A stretch of 64,000 nt of DNA, taken from assembly GCA_014529385.2 (NCBI GenBank), contig CM043942.1, positions 4,864,501 to 4,928,500 on the forward strand, read 5' to 3'. A program made the position numbers and the translations under genes. Of this stretch, positions 13,025 to 25,187 are shown one piece after another. Source of the stretch: Adiantum capillus-veneris (lineage: Eukaryota; Streptophyta; Polypodiopsida; Polypodiales; Pteridaceae). A model generated the notes under the pieces. That model was not told the DNA's origin and did not search any database. It was given only the letters and a program-made list of their open reading frames with translations. Numbering within the stretch: position 1 is the stretch's first letter; each line of letters starts with the position of its first letter.

Positions 13025-13636
13025 TATTTGGTGGACGAAAGAAAGCTAATGTTCATTGCAAACCAGAACTACAAACCAAGATGATATCCTAATAGGGAAG
13101 GACAACCTATGGGACCACCTCCTCAAAGTCAACCACCAATTGGACAGTGCTATAACTGTGGAAGTACGGATCATTAGGAGTGTAGCTGCCCTTTCAAAGG
13201 CGAAAGAGTGAAATTTTTTGGGTTTTGTGATGGATGTGGTGTGAATCACATATTGCCAGATTGCCCAAGGAATCCGGACAACAAGGGAAAAGCAACTATA
13301 AATATTGTGGGGGTGTTACCAAGTGCAAGCAATGGATCAGAAACCGATCACATGATCCAAATCAATGTGATAACTAGAGCCCAAGCCAAGGACTTAGAGA
13401 AAAACAAGACATTGGAGGAAAAGGTCGAGTTGCCAATACCCACAGAAAATGAGAGTTTATCTGTGAGAACCAAGCAAAAATCCTGGAAGGCGAAACGAGA
13501 CAGAATGAAAACACGAAGGTTGAAAACCCAAATTGCCATGCAAAATGAATTACATGAAAGGAAAGAGCAACTAAAACAAGAGAGAGATAGTAAAACTGTT
13601 GAGGATAACAACAAGCCGAGGAAAGTGTCCTTATGA
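13025..13636 (+). pseudogene. Element C gag, 3' portion with zinc knuckles
   Basis: Continues the frame broken at 7868. It holds two Cys-His knuckles: CYNCGSTDH followed by an in-frame TAG and then ECSC (about 13150-13191), and CDGCGVNHILPDC (about 13228-13266). A conserved INVITRAQAK motif follows (B gag has INVLTRSM) and then a strongly basic, coiled-coil-like stretch to the stop at 13636. Zinc knuckles bind genomic RNA. A frame stop also lies near 13082. Confidence 0.82.
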
Positions 13637-14480
13637 GGATCAGTCTTGGTGGAGAAAGTGCTAGAGCCTTTAGATGCTCTATTACAAGAGTACGAAGCAA
13701 AGCTGAAAACAAACCAAACCTTAGAGCAGAGATGGTTGACTTATCCTCAACCAAGTGGAAATGAAGCGTTTGGAAATGTGTAAACACCTCATTGAAACAG
13801 CCCAGGCATTAATGGAACCTAAGGTGGTTAGAACCCCAGAACAAGGAGTACTGATTTACAAATAGCGAGAAAAACTAAAAATCGATGAACCAGAACAAGT
13901 AAACGGACCCAGGCCTGAGACGATATTGTCATTGGATCATCAGTGGTGCCGAACACCACTGATGACGCTAAGTCAATGACTATAATGCAATTTCCAGAAG
14001 TTGAAGAACCATGGCCACAACACTTATGGGAAACCATTAGAAATAGAAAGAACGGAAGCGCGACGTTACAGTTTGCTCCAATTCTTGAGATTAACTTGGA
14101 CAACGGATTTTATCCAGGAGATATAAAATCCCTGTATGGGGACGCGGGAACGGAGGTTTTGATGGAAAGAAAATCTCAATCCTTGAAAACCCTGCCTTCA
14201 TTTATAAGTGAACACGAGGCACAATCAGAGATAAGGTTAGTTCCATCCCAGATGAGAACTATTCCACAAATTATTGACTCAAAAAGTCTTCAAGAGATGC
14301 TGTTGACACCTATAACATGCAAAATCACACTGTTAGAACTCTTGAGAGTCAAACCACACTTATGGGAAGACATGGGGAAACATTTGGAGAACAAAGGAGT
14401 AAAGATTCCTCTTCAGACAAACCCTACGGGAGAAGAAAACAAACAGAAAGGTCAACCCAAAGCCCAACCAGTGCCCATAA
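13637..14480 (+). pseudogene. Element C gag-protease linker region
   Basis: Open from 13943 (upstream of 13943 the frame is broken). The text APILEINLDNG, LLRVKPHLWEDMGKHL and PVPINKVGDYCEGEEGN leads into protease 1. I recognise no separate domain before the protease. The NKVGDYCEGEEGNTTLP segment aligns with NKLGQYFEGDESNATIP in element B, which supports common ancestry. Confidence 0.6.
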
Positions 14481-15270
14481 ACAAGGTTGGAGATTACTGT
14501 GAAGGCGAGGAAGGTAATACAACCTTACCTGTTGAATATCAGGATATAAAAACGATAGCTATCCTAAAAAGTGCAGCGGGATGGTGATTGCTACAAAGAA
14601 AATCTGGGAGAAATGGGGCCGTCCAGCTCTCAAAAAGACGAGAATGAAACTGCATTTCGCAGATGGGTATGTAGAGAGACCATTCGGAATCCTGGACCAA
14701 AAAGTGTAACTTCGTGTGGAATTAACTATGAGCACACCTTTGCTGTGGTGGATTTCGGGAAAACGAACAAGCACGAACAAGCATAATCTGATGCCTCTTG
14801 TCAATGACAGAATGGGATATCTAAAGATTTTCAAATCTGATGATTGTGTCAAAGATGAGATCACTGGCCGGTTTATCAAAACTAAACCATGGAAAAACAA
14901 CAAGAAGAACAGGCGCGAAAAGCGAACAACTAAGCCACATAAAGGGGGGAAAACAGGGTCTGGAATGACCAAAACAGAGAGAAAAATGGAGTACAATAAG
15001 CTCAAGCGAACCCTCAGAGACATATGGACGACTGAATTGGAAACAAACGAGGACACGAATTCTGACAAGATGGATGCACCGTCCCATTATAAGAAGTATA
15101 CCATACAAGATAGGAAAATCATAGTGCAACAACCGATGAGGGAATTGAAGGAACCTGGTACATCATACGACGGTCTTGAAAAAGCCAAATGAATAGATCT
15201 AGCGGAGCCAGGAGAAGATCCAGAACCTGCATATATTGCCACGGATCTTACTGAAGACGAGGAAAAGATT
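14481..15270 (+). pseudogene. Element C protease 1 (degraded retropepsin) and linker to RT
   Basis: The protein reads AILKSAAGW then a stop, where the family has AILDSGAGV. The catalytic Asp codon is AAA and the Gly is Ala. Downstream text in shifted frames still matches a retropepsin (EKWG.P, TRMKL.FADGYVERPFGIL, CGINYEHTFAVVDFGK). It parallels the intact B protease (ILDGGTGV...TKNCSEAMGRP...MANGS..KPIGML...F.LMDFSK). The linker from 14810 is Lys-rich and joins RT at about 15190. This is the conventional protease position (before RT) and is clearly inactive. Confidence 0.75.
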
Positions 15271-16785
15271 TTGGTAGCTACTCTTAAACAATATAAAGAT
15301 GTGTTTGCATGGTCATACAAAGATCTTAAGGGGGTGGATCCAAGTATCTGTCAACACACAATACCCCTTAAGAGTGACGCCAAACCCAGCAGACAACGTC
15401 CCTATACTTACAATGAGACGTTTGCAAAAAAGATCAAGGAGGAGATAGATAAGCTTAAAGAGGCAGAGTTTATTTACGAAATTGAGCACACCGATTGGGT
15501 TTCACCGATTGTGGTGGTCCCGAAGAAAAATGAAAAGTTAAGAGTGTGTGTCAATCTCAAGAAAGTAAACGCTGCTACAATTCGGGACAACTATCCCCTA
15601 CCCATTACTGATCATGTAATAGAAAGAGTGGAAGGTAAAGAAGCTTATAGTTTCTTAGATGGCTTTTCGGGTTACAACCAACTCGCAATAAAGCCAGAGG
15701 ATCAGCACAAGACGGCCTTTACAACTGAATGGGGCATTTTTGCATTCCGGGTAATGACTTTTGGCTTAATAAATGCACCAGCCACATTTCAGAGGTTGAT
15801 GGGTCATGCTTTTAAAGAATATCTAAGACAGTTCCTAGAAATTTACATGGATGACTTGTGCGTTCACCCTCTCATAATATTGGAGCACATAGATCACTTG
15901 ACCAAGGTGTTTGAAAAATGCAGACTGTATCGGATTTTCCTAAATCCAGAGAAATGTGTCTTCATGGTAAGACAGGGCAAAATATTGGGACATATAGTGT
16001 CTAAAAATGGTATTTCGACAGACATAGAGAAGATCAGCGTCATTGTTGATCTACCAAAACCAGTAAAGGTAAAGGAGGTACATGCATTTATGGGACATTG
16101 TGGATATTATCACAGATTTATCTACTCATATGCTATAATTACAAAACCACTTTACGCGCTGATAACTAAATTTGAGTGGACAGATGAGTGTGAGAAAGCT
16201 TTTCAAACTTTGAAGCAAAGGTTGATTGCTGCTACAATTTTGAAGGCTCCAGATTGGGAAAAGATATTCCACATCCACGTAGATATATCAGCATATTCTA
16301 TAGGATGCATACTTGCACAACCTGGAGAGAACAACATGGATTCTCCAATCAGTTACTCTAGTAGACAACTGAACAATGCAGAGAAGAATTACACCACAAC
16401 TGAGAGGGAGGGTTTGGGTATGATCTATGTGGTGAAAAAGTTTAGACACTACTTACTTTTCAATAAATTTGTATTCTTTGTTGATCACCAAGCACTGTTG
16501 TACTTAGTAAACAAACCTTGCAGTACGGGGAGGATTGTACAATGGTTCATCATACTGCTTGAGTTTGACTTCACGGTAGTAGTCAAAAAAGGAACTACAC
16601 ACCAAAGAGCAGATCATTTATCTAGAATGATGCATGGAGAAAACCCGGTAGGAGTTGATGATGATAACAGATGCATAACTTTTCAACATAGAAATGGTTC
16701 CAAGATGAAGCGAGGATGTAATTCCTTTGCTGACTATCGGGTCATTGAATGTGACAAGACAAACATCTACCATTGCAGCATCTAG
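15271..16785 (+). CDS. Element C reverse transcriptase and RNase H (open segment of pol)
   Basis: A 504-codon open segment of a longer pol; the codon at 15271 is internal. RT motifs: DWVSPIVVVPKKN, LRVCVNLKKVNAATIRDNYPLP, FLDGFSGYNQL, TAFTTEWGIFAFRVMTFGL, NAPATFQRLM, YMDD at 15844-15855, LGHIVSKNGI. RNase H: HVDISAYSIGCILAQ, SYSSRQLNNAEKNYTTTEREGLGMIY, VDHQALLYLV, HQRADHLSRM. Typical Ty3/Gypsy of the Tat/Athila type. The active-site Asp residues of RT are present. The frame is lost near 16680-16790, where homology continues in another frame towards integrase. Confidence 0.9.
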   Translation: MVATLKQYKDVFAWSYKDLKGVDPSICQHTIPLKSDAKPSRQRPYTYNETFAKKIKEEIDKLKEAEFIYEIEHTDWVSPIVVVPKKNEKLRVCVNLKKVNAATIRDNYPLPITDHVIERVEGKEAYSFLDGFSGYNQLAIKPEDQHKTAFTTEWGIFAFRVMTFGLINAPATFQRLMGHAFKEYLRQFLEIYMDDLCVHPLIILEHIDHLTKVFEKCRLYRIFLNPEKCVFMVRQGKILGHIVSKNGISTDIEKISVIVDLPKPVKVKEVHAFMGHCGYYHRFIYSYAIITKPLYALITKFEWTDECEKAFQTLKQRLIAATILKAPDWEKIFHIHVDISAYSIGCILAQPGENNMDSPISYSSRQLNNAEKNYTTTEREGLGMIYVVKKFRHYLLFNKFVFFVDHQALLYLVNKPCSTGRIVQWFIILLEFDFTVVVKKGTTHQRADHLSRMMHGENPVGVDDDNRCITFQHRNGSKMKRGCNSFADYRVIECDKTNIYHCSI

Positions 16786-18565
16786 ATCAATGGTAATGTT
16801 GGTGGGAAGGCTATACAAACAGGGATCGGATCAAATCCTTACGCTCTGTGTTGAATCGAGTGAACGGAAATTGTATCTAAACCAAGCTCATGTACAAACA
16901 ACGGGGATTCACAATGGGCACGCACAGACATATCAAAGATTGATGAGAATGGGTGTGTATTGGCAAAAAATGCAACATAGTGTTCATATGCATATCAAAT
17001 CATGCGTTAGATGCACATTTCAAAAGCCAATAGAACACGCGACTCTATTCAAATTATCTGTAGCACCCCGATGGAGTAACTACATTGTTGAATACCTCAC
17101 CACCAGGATACTGCCTAAAGAGATGAGTAGATCACGTATCAAAACAATCACAAAAGAGTCAGAAAACTATGTACTGATTGAGGACAATCTTTACAAGAGG
17201 GGAAAAGACAATCAATTGAGAATGTGTGTGACTGAAGAGGAATACATTCCTATCTTAGAGCAAGCACATGGCGGACAAGCTGGTGGACATTTCTCAACTG
17301 ACAAAATAGCCAAAGAAATTCTTATTGTTGCAGGCATATGGTGGCCTACACTATTCATGGAGTTTGTGAAACGATGTGACGATTGCCAGAAGACAAAGAT
17401 TCCTAGAGCATGAGATGATATGCCCTTGAGGCCAATGATGGGGGCAAGAGCGTTTGCAAAATGGGGAATAGATTTTGTAGGGCCGATTGCGCCTCCTGGA
17501 TATAAAACGAACTCAATACAATATTGTGGCAACAGATTATCTAACAAAATGGGTAGAAGCGAAAGAAACAACCAAAAATGATGCAAAAACGACAGCACAG
17601 TTTTTGTATGAGAACATTTTCACTAGATATGGTTTACCAATAGAGATAGTGAGCGATAGAGGGACTCCCTTCATCAATAAAGTGATTGAATTCCTATTGG
17701 ATGAATTCATGGTAATTCACAGGAAGTCAGCTCCCTATCACCCACAAGATAACGTCCAAGCAGAAAGTACGAACAAGATTTTAGTGACAATTCTCACCAA
17801 AATTGTTAGCGAATCGAGAGCTGATTGGGATCAAAAGCTGCATTGAGCTTTATGGGCATATAGAGTAGCTTACAAAACATCAATCGGAATGACTCCAATC
17901 AACATGGTTTATGAAATTCAAGCTATTTTTTCACTTGAATTTCTTATCCCCACACTTCGGGTCGCTAAAGAATTAGAATGGACGGGCCATGAATTATCCA
18001 ATCAGGTAGATGTCTTGGAAAACTGGATGAAACTAGATTGAGAGCCGTTGCATCAATCTACGTGCAAAAACAAAACATGAAATCATTCTTTGATCAACAT
18101 GTTATTAGCAAGGAATTTGCTACGGGGGATTACGTCTTAATGTATACCCTGAAACAACATTCCCGGAAACTCAAAAAGCAAGGCAATGGACCCTACGTGA
18201 TTCATGACATATCATCTAGCGGTGCCATTAAACTTGCGACATTAGAGGGAGAGGAGATGCCTAACTGGATTAGTGGTTGTAGACTAAAAAAGTACAACCT
18301 ACCACTAACCTCAGAGATGCTTGTCAAAATACACGCCGCGAAGGAGCGTAAGAACAAAGCAAATGCGACAAAATCTCAAGCGCAGGAGGAGGCTAGAATC
18401 AGGATTTTAAAACGAAAACAGAACTTACAACAACAAAGACTTCCTCAACCAGTAGATACGACTCAAATTCCTCTTTCTATAATTCACACTGATGAGCAAT
18501 GGGAAACAGGATTCGATGTTCGCATCAATGTTAGACTTCCGCATGGCAGATATCAACGAGCATAG
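16727..18565 (+). pseudogene. Element C integrase with duplicated HHCC zinc module
   Basis: Two consecutive zinc-binding modules precede the core. Module 1 (about 16810-17030) runs LYKQGSDQ...NQAHVQTTGIHNGH...CVRC. Module 2 (about 17190-17405) runs LYKRGKDNQ...EQAHGGQAGGHF...WWPTL...CDDCQKTK. The core has GIDFVGP (Asp at 17471), VSDRGTPF (Asp at 17655) and VQAESTNKI (Glu at 17763). The C-terminal part (18038-18565) holds GPYVIHDISSSGAIKLATLEGEEM. Stops or frameshifts occur at 17413, near 17500, at 17845 and near 18040. Normal Gypsy integrases have one zinc module. Element F shows the same duplication. Confidence 0.85.
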
Positions 18566-19341
18566 CATTGATTGACACAGGAGCAAGAGTCAATGTGGCC
18601 AACTTCTCCACTTACAAGATGCTTACAGATGAACCCCTAGTGCAATCCACACATGATTTACAAGCCGCAAACGGATCAACAAAGCCAACATTGGGGATAG
18701 TAAACTTACCAATCAATATTGATGGAAATAGTTGTCCTCATCAATTTTTCGTAATGAAAGACAGAGAAATCAGAGAATCACTATGTTTGGGAGTTCCATG
18801 GATGAGAACGTACAATGCTGTCACTAAATGGTTAGAACATGCATTGATGTACACACACAACTCTAACACGTACATGACTCCATTCGCCAAAACAGATCAC
18901 TTGTGGCCGAGTATCCCCATCGACAAAAAGCAACCAGCTCATCAGCCAAAAACACCAAAAAAGGCTCTTCAAAAAAAGTATGGATAAAGAAAAGAATTAT
19001 GCCGAATAAACCAAGCCAGATATGGCTACCCAAGGACAAACTCCCGATGAAAGCAGCACCATATCAAAGACCTTTAGGAGTCACTCCATAGTGGAAATGG
19101 CAACCAAAACTGGAGAAAACCAAAGATTCGGCGACAAAGCTCGAAAGGAAACCCAAAACTCAAAACAGGAAGCCTGAACTTCCAAAATGACATTGGAAAC
19201 CTATGGAAATTCACGAAACTAAAGTCGAATCTGTAAAGATGCAAAAAACCGCATACAAATGGGCTCCAAAAATAGTTGCCATCACAACACCAACAATCAG
19301 GGAAAGAGCAATTCGACTGCAAGCTCTTCTGTTCCATACAT
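18540..19341 (+). pseudogene. Element C protease 2: retropepsin-like domain downstream of integrase
   Basis: After a one-base frame change from the integrase C-terminus the text reads TSIALIDTGARVNVANFSTYKML, then AANGSTKPTLGIVNLPINI, CPHQFFVMKD, and CLGVPWMRTYNAVTKW. DTGA plus the (I/L)LG.PWM motif and the spacing of about 80 residues are those of a single-domain retropepsin with its catalytic Asp intact. The stop at 18985 is followed by further pol-like text (QIWLPKDKLPMK) to about 19340. The same domain follows integrase in element F, so the position is ancestral to both, not a local rearrangement. Its role (maturation of ORF3 or pol products) is unknown. Confidence 0.8.
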
Positions 19342-21802
19342 AGCTACCCTTTCCATCAAAAGCCACTGAAAACTACATTCAGTCCCCGCATCTTGCACAT
19401 CATGTTTTTACCCAACGCATTGTCTCAAACATGAGAATATGGCCACATTACACGGCCATGCATAGACACAGATTTCAAAACCCATGCATATGCACCCAAC
19501 CTTCGTCCGGGACGACTCAATCAAGGAAGGAGGGAGTAATTGATGAATCTAGCAGCAGTCAGGACCATTAAGGGGTCTAACGTGTATATATGTACATAAT
19601 GTGTGTGTTTTTTCATTATTTAGAGTTCAATTTCGAACATATTTGATCAAAATCTGGTATTTTTAGCGCTTTTATCATCCGACCAATATAATAATGAGCT
19701 GTAATGACAAAATCTGGAGCATTGGGATGCTTCTGGTGAAAATATATGCTTAGGGGTGAGTATAATAAATTTGGCTAATTTTTGCCAGTTAATAAGTATT
19801 TTCAATTTATTTTATTAATAAAACATCAAAAATTAAAAAATATCGCTCACAAGTGTCGGAATCAAGTTCTGGAAGCAAACGCCGAAGTATCATGATAAGG
19901 TTATCAAGCATGGAAGATATGAAGCTAATCTGAAGATGTGAATTTCAGCCTTAATGATCATGACTACATTTCACCGAAATCGAATCAAACGGTCATACGA
20001 CGTCGGAATGACAAGCGGTTCGACCCACAAGTGGTAGGCAGGTTATATCGGGATCAAAGGTAAGAAAAATCATCCCTATGTCACAAAAACCTCGGACAGA
20101 TATAGGTCGGGTAGGCCAAATTCTAGCTCATTGTTCATTTTCACATTTTGAGAGAGAAGACGAGAGCTTCTTGACCTAGAGCGAGCTGCCACATTTCTAC
20201 CCCGTACGGACGGTCGGAGCTAGCATTTCAAACCAAATTTCATAGGTATGTTCCTTATCAACAAGTAAAGATCAAGTCTATTACGCATGCAAGCGCGAAT
20301 CATTGCACAAACGGGCAAAGGGATCAAATCAAAGTCGGATCGGGTCAAATAGGTCAAGGGCCCTTAGAGGCATCCAAACAACACTTTTTTCAAGCACAGA
20401 ACACATCAATGTGCTCCCCACAAGGTCAAGAACAAAGCCATATGATCAAATCTCAGTTTGGTTATAGGGGCACCAATCGCGATCGGTGTACCTCACTGAC
20501 AAAACTTGGGACAAAATCTGCAAAAAACCTCCCCTCAGCCTCGCCTACAATCTGCAAGTGTCAAAAATCATTTTGGCCTCTGTGGTACGATCGTGATCGG
20601 TGCCCCCATATGCAGGTTTTGCAACTTTTGATTTGGCCTAGGCTTGGAACTCAATTAAAGATACACTCTCTTGAATTTTCAAGGAAAATGCACAAATTTT
20701 GCTCATTAATGGGCCTAATTTGTCAAACACAACCAAAACGGGAAAATTTGACCTACAACTACCAAAATCCGATTAAAAATAATGATGGATAGTTTGAAGG
20801 GCATACCTGTCCGACTAAGAGTCAGTACAATTGTAGAAAACCTCGAATGGATCTCAGAATCTCCTACAAGTACCTATGATCATTTCAGTCTCGAATGATC
20901 ACACAAAGGGAGAATTGTGGTTGAACCAATGCCAAAGACCAAAAGGTGACTTAGGGATGCTCAAATATCACATTGGTATCCAAAGAATGCCTGAAAAATG
21001 CACAAGTCTGGAAAATCTCCCAAGACGGGGTATAAAGTGCCTGATCAAGTCAAAATCAAACAGTGGAGTAGGCTGATGGTACAGCACATCATGGAAGCAG
21101 TGAAAGCTCTAAAAATAAATTCAACTAACTCTAGGCTCCAACCAAATTTCATCAGGAAAACCCAATATGGTTAGACTTAGTAAAATAAGGTCAAACAGTG
21201 AAAAATTGCTCTAATTTGTTCATTTAAAGTCCAAACTTGGAAATAAATCATCAGTGGGCTAGGCAGGCATAGGGGTCCATGACCATCCAGTTTTCACCCA
21301 AGAAAGCTACTACGATCGCGATCGGTGTACCTCAGCATCAGATTTTGACCAAAACCTAACAGATCCCTTGCATACATCTTGTTCAAGTCACCCAACAAGT
21401 TTCAAGCCATTTGGACATCAAAAACTCATGAAAAGTCAAAGTCTAGTCCAAAACTCCCTGGTAACCCAAAATTGGGACCTATAAACTCAAAAGTGGTTCA
21501 AATTAAACACAGAGTGGACCAAAATGACCCTCCAACTATCAGCAAACCACTCATGTGATCAAATCTAATTTTGGCCTCTATACTACGATCGCGATCGATG
21601 TACCTCAGGCCCGAATTGGCTCAGATTTTAATCAGTCATAGCTCTAGTCTTCCTAGTCCCACTGGTGAAATATGGACAAGAATGGATGAAATTTGTTCAA
21701 GTTATGATCAGTTTTAACTTTTGAACTGTTTTTTACTAAAAGTCTAAATGCGACTGATTGCAAAAGGAAAATCCTAACAGCTTGTGATTCTACTGACACA
21801 GA
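19342..21802 (+). other. Noncoding spacer between pol and ORF3 of element C
   Basis: About 2.4 kb, with no credible gene; short open frames have no recognisable domain. Four palindromic motifs with an ATCGYGAT core occur at 20475-20486, 20588-20599, 21313-21324 and 21586-21597, the same motif as in the 5' leader. A tract near 19780-19840 is AT-rich. Confidence 0.7.
19523..19536 (+). other. Internal polypurine-tract-like site in element C
   Basis: aaggaaggagggag, in the context tcaaggaaggagggagtaattgatga, closely resembles the terminal polypurine tract of element B (caaggaaggggggagtgtttgc). It lies just after the end of pol. It could be a central polypurine tract or a relic of an older LTR boundary. 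Confidence 0.4.
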
Positions 21803-24800
21803 ATGCCTCACCAAAAGAAAGAAAGGCAGTGAACAACAGCACCATATGAAGTGGATGAGCTCGCTACAAATGAAAAGGCTCACATCTCGGATGAAATACT
21901 AGCTTAGATCCCTGCTCACATTCATCTCGAAGTTTAGGGATGCTGATGGTGACATGGTAAAGACAACTATCATGCCATGGGAAATATGGAATCTCCACCG
22001 AAGGCCGGAGGTAATAGAGGCAGTGCGGGCTGTGCATTTGGAGTAGTTTTTCAGATTACAGCCATGGGGAACATATTACATGAGGGCCCACGAGCTCATG
22101 AACTCGATACAATATGATGGGCAGGCAATGCTCACGGACAAGGATGGATCGAAGGTGAAAGTAAAGATCACGAAAGAAATCATCAATGAAGCTTTGCATT
22201 TCCTTCGAGGGCAACACGACTTGCTGGCAAAGACAAAGTCACTGGATAACGAGAAGGCATTCGTCAAAGCAAAAGGAAACAAATACAAATATAGTGACAT
22301 GATATATGGAGAGCTGGAATTACCGATGAGATTGATCTCTCAGCATTTTAGAGTACAAAAACCTCCTCGCTACACCGAGCCAATCCTGTACATTGCCGTG
22401 GTCATGGCTCTAGCAACAACCAAAAATAGAACCATTCGCTACGACTATGGTTCTTACATTTTGGAAAACTTGGTCGAAGCAAATTTGAAAATCTCGGCAA
22501 AAAACAAAAGCTACATGAACGTAGGGCCAATGCTAACAAGAATAGCATACCAAGCTTCAAGAATGATTGAAGATGTGCCAGCTGCCAGTTCTCAAACGGC
22601 CCTGATTCAGAAAGCAAAGCTGGTTGCTCATTCAGTAAGGACGACCCCTGGCACAACATCATCGCGCTCAGCCAAGGCATCCAACAAAAGCTTGAGTGAT
22701 GAAAAAAAGACGGAGACTGACGAGGAAGGAAAATCTCAAGGGTCGAAAGACAAAGGGCCATCGGAGTTTGAAGAAAGCAAGGAGGAAGACTCCACAAAGC
22801 CTCTCGAGAGAAAAAGGAGGGAAAGAAGTGCAGTACCGCAGTTGGACCTTCAAAAATCATATGCATAAGCCCAACAAAGAGTCGAGAAAAGAAGAACCAA
22901 GTTACGGGCTGACAGACAGGCAAGAGATGCTACGACACAACGAACACAAAAACGAAGATTCGAGAAGGAAAGACAAGAAAGAATAGAAAATGCAGCTCGC
23001 ATACGGGTTGAAAAGCAAAGATTAGAAGTAGAACAAAAGGCTACAGAATTGGACATTTCTTCGAAGTCCACTGAAGGAACGAAGGAAAAAGATGTAGCTG
23101 ATGATACAAACCAAGCAGAGCAGCTAAATAAGACTCAAAGAGAGAGGAATGTGGAAGCGCGACGGGCGGCGGATCTGACCCGCCAAAGAATCATCAAGAT
23201 TTTAAAGAAAAGAAAAGCGGAAGCATGTGCTTCGCAACGAGGGGAAGATGCTTCCAAAAAGAGGCATGTACGAGAAGAAGCAAGCTCGCCTCCTCCCTCG
23301 CCTAAATCATCACTTCCTCCCTCACCTAAATCACCACCTCCTCCCTCGCCGAAATCTCCTCCTCCTCCTCCTCCTCCATCAAACAAAAAACCTCCACCTC
23401 CTCCTCCTTCAACCTCACAAAAGGAGTTTATACCTCCTACGGCAGCTTTCGGATACCACGAAGCCTGCCAGGCTGTTGCTGGTTTTGATTACATGCAAAC
23501 TTAAAGGAATTAGAAAGACAGTTCTAGTGCCAGCACGTGGTGCTGAGTGAAAAGGAAAAGCAGGTACATGAGGCCCAACAAAAGCAAGCATCTGGGCAAT
23601 AGGAGTTAGAGAGCCTGAGGACGCGACTAGAACTCACAACGAAGGAAAGAGACCTTGAGTGACAGCAAGCTCAGTCTCTGATCAAAGATTTGGTGGACGT
23701 CAGGACAGATTTGACTGCTAAAGAAAAACAATGCCAAGAATTGACGGCAAGAGTACATAAAGAAACAGAGCAACTTGCTTACGAGAGCGCAAGGTTTCAG
23801 AGAGTTAATAGTTCGTACAACACTTTCAAAAGCACTCTGACAACCTTGATCGCGAACCAGGAACCTGCTGGAGCATTGGTCTCTACATCGAACAATGCCA
23901 CAGCAGTGAACACCATAGTGGCACTGAAATTGGAGCTAGAGCAAGAAAAGCTTCAAAGATAGCTTCTCTTATCAGGAATGATGGCCCAGATGGCGGCAAA
24001 TGAGAAAAAGATAAAAGAACTGGAGCAGCAACTGGAACAAGAGAGCGCCAAATTAGAGACTCAGAAGCAAATCGGTGACACACTGCTGAAGGAAAAGGAA
24101 GATCTGATTTTTCAACAACAAATCAGAGCAGACAAAGCCCAGAGTCAACCGCAATTGCTACCCAGACAACAAGTGCTTGATTTGCCTGAAACATCACACC
24201 AAGGGGAAGAAGAGCACAAATTTGTAGAGCCAAATCTGGATATTAGAGATGAGCTCACTGAGAGCATTAAGGTCCTGCCAGAGGGACCAACAAAGGATTA
24301 CATGCTATATGAAAAGAAGATAATGGATTCAGCGGCCCTGGCCTACTTACAGCCAGAAGATCATGTGGAAGGGTTTGGCCATGAGTACCTACCATTTCCT
24401 CTATTATGCCATTAAGAAATTATGTGGAAGGAAAAGATGCGGCCAGCCCTGCATTGCACTGACAGCGGAAGAAGCCCAGATGCTTGTCAACGACCACCCA
24501 AAGTGGAGGCAGAAGTGGTCGGACAAATGGCCACAGGATCTAACTAACTACCACAACGATCCTCAACATATAGAAATAGATCCTACTTTCTGCCCACTCC
24601 CTAGAAGACGCACGTGGGGGGATTTTGCCACATGGAAAGGCTCAAGGTAGCAAAAGCTGAACTACCCAGTCTTGATAGCACAGCAGCCTCCTATGGTAGC
24701 CTACATGGTCAACACATTGAATTCGACAGTCACCTTGCTGTGGGATGTCCCCGACGTGGCTTGTCAAATGCTAGTAAAGATAGCCCGGATGATCATCACC

Positions 24801-24907
24801 TGCATCCAGGTGTTTAAAGTGTTAGGAAATAAGACATAGCTGAATAGATTTTTTGAGTAGATTACTTAATGGAGAGAGATAGATTTCACACACAAGAGAT
24901 TATAGAG

Positions 24908-24976
<69 letters not shown>
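24908..24976. repeat. (GA)n microsatellite in Copia E 3' LTR
   Basis: Nearly pure GA repeat, interrupted once by an extra A. The matching LTR has a shorter tract at 28232-28278. Confidence 0.95.
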
Positions 24977-24980
<4 letters not shown>

Positions 24981-25178
24981 CATGATATACGTGGTTCACC
25001 CAATGTGGGCTACGTCCACGGGAAAGCAGCCACTCAATGGCTTTAGGACTTCAAAAAAAGAAGTAGTTTACAAAGGGATTAAACCCTTGATAGAGCTCCC
25101 GCCTTGCTTCACTCTCACCACCTCACACTCATCTTGTTGCATCAACTTCACACTATAAAATGTGTGTAGAAATGGCCT

Positions 25179-25187
25179 CCTTTTATA
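25179..25187 (-). promoter_or_regulatory. TATA box of Copia E 3' LTR
   Basis: tataaaagg on the minus strand, about 490 bp into the LTR. The same box is at 28480-28488 in the 5' LTR, where it would drive the element. Confidence 0.6.

Noticed and set aside
23135-23386. Gly-rich minus-strand protein (GGGGGGG...)
   Set aside because: Antisense shadow of the Pro-rich block in ORF3.
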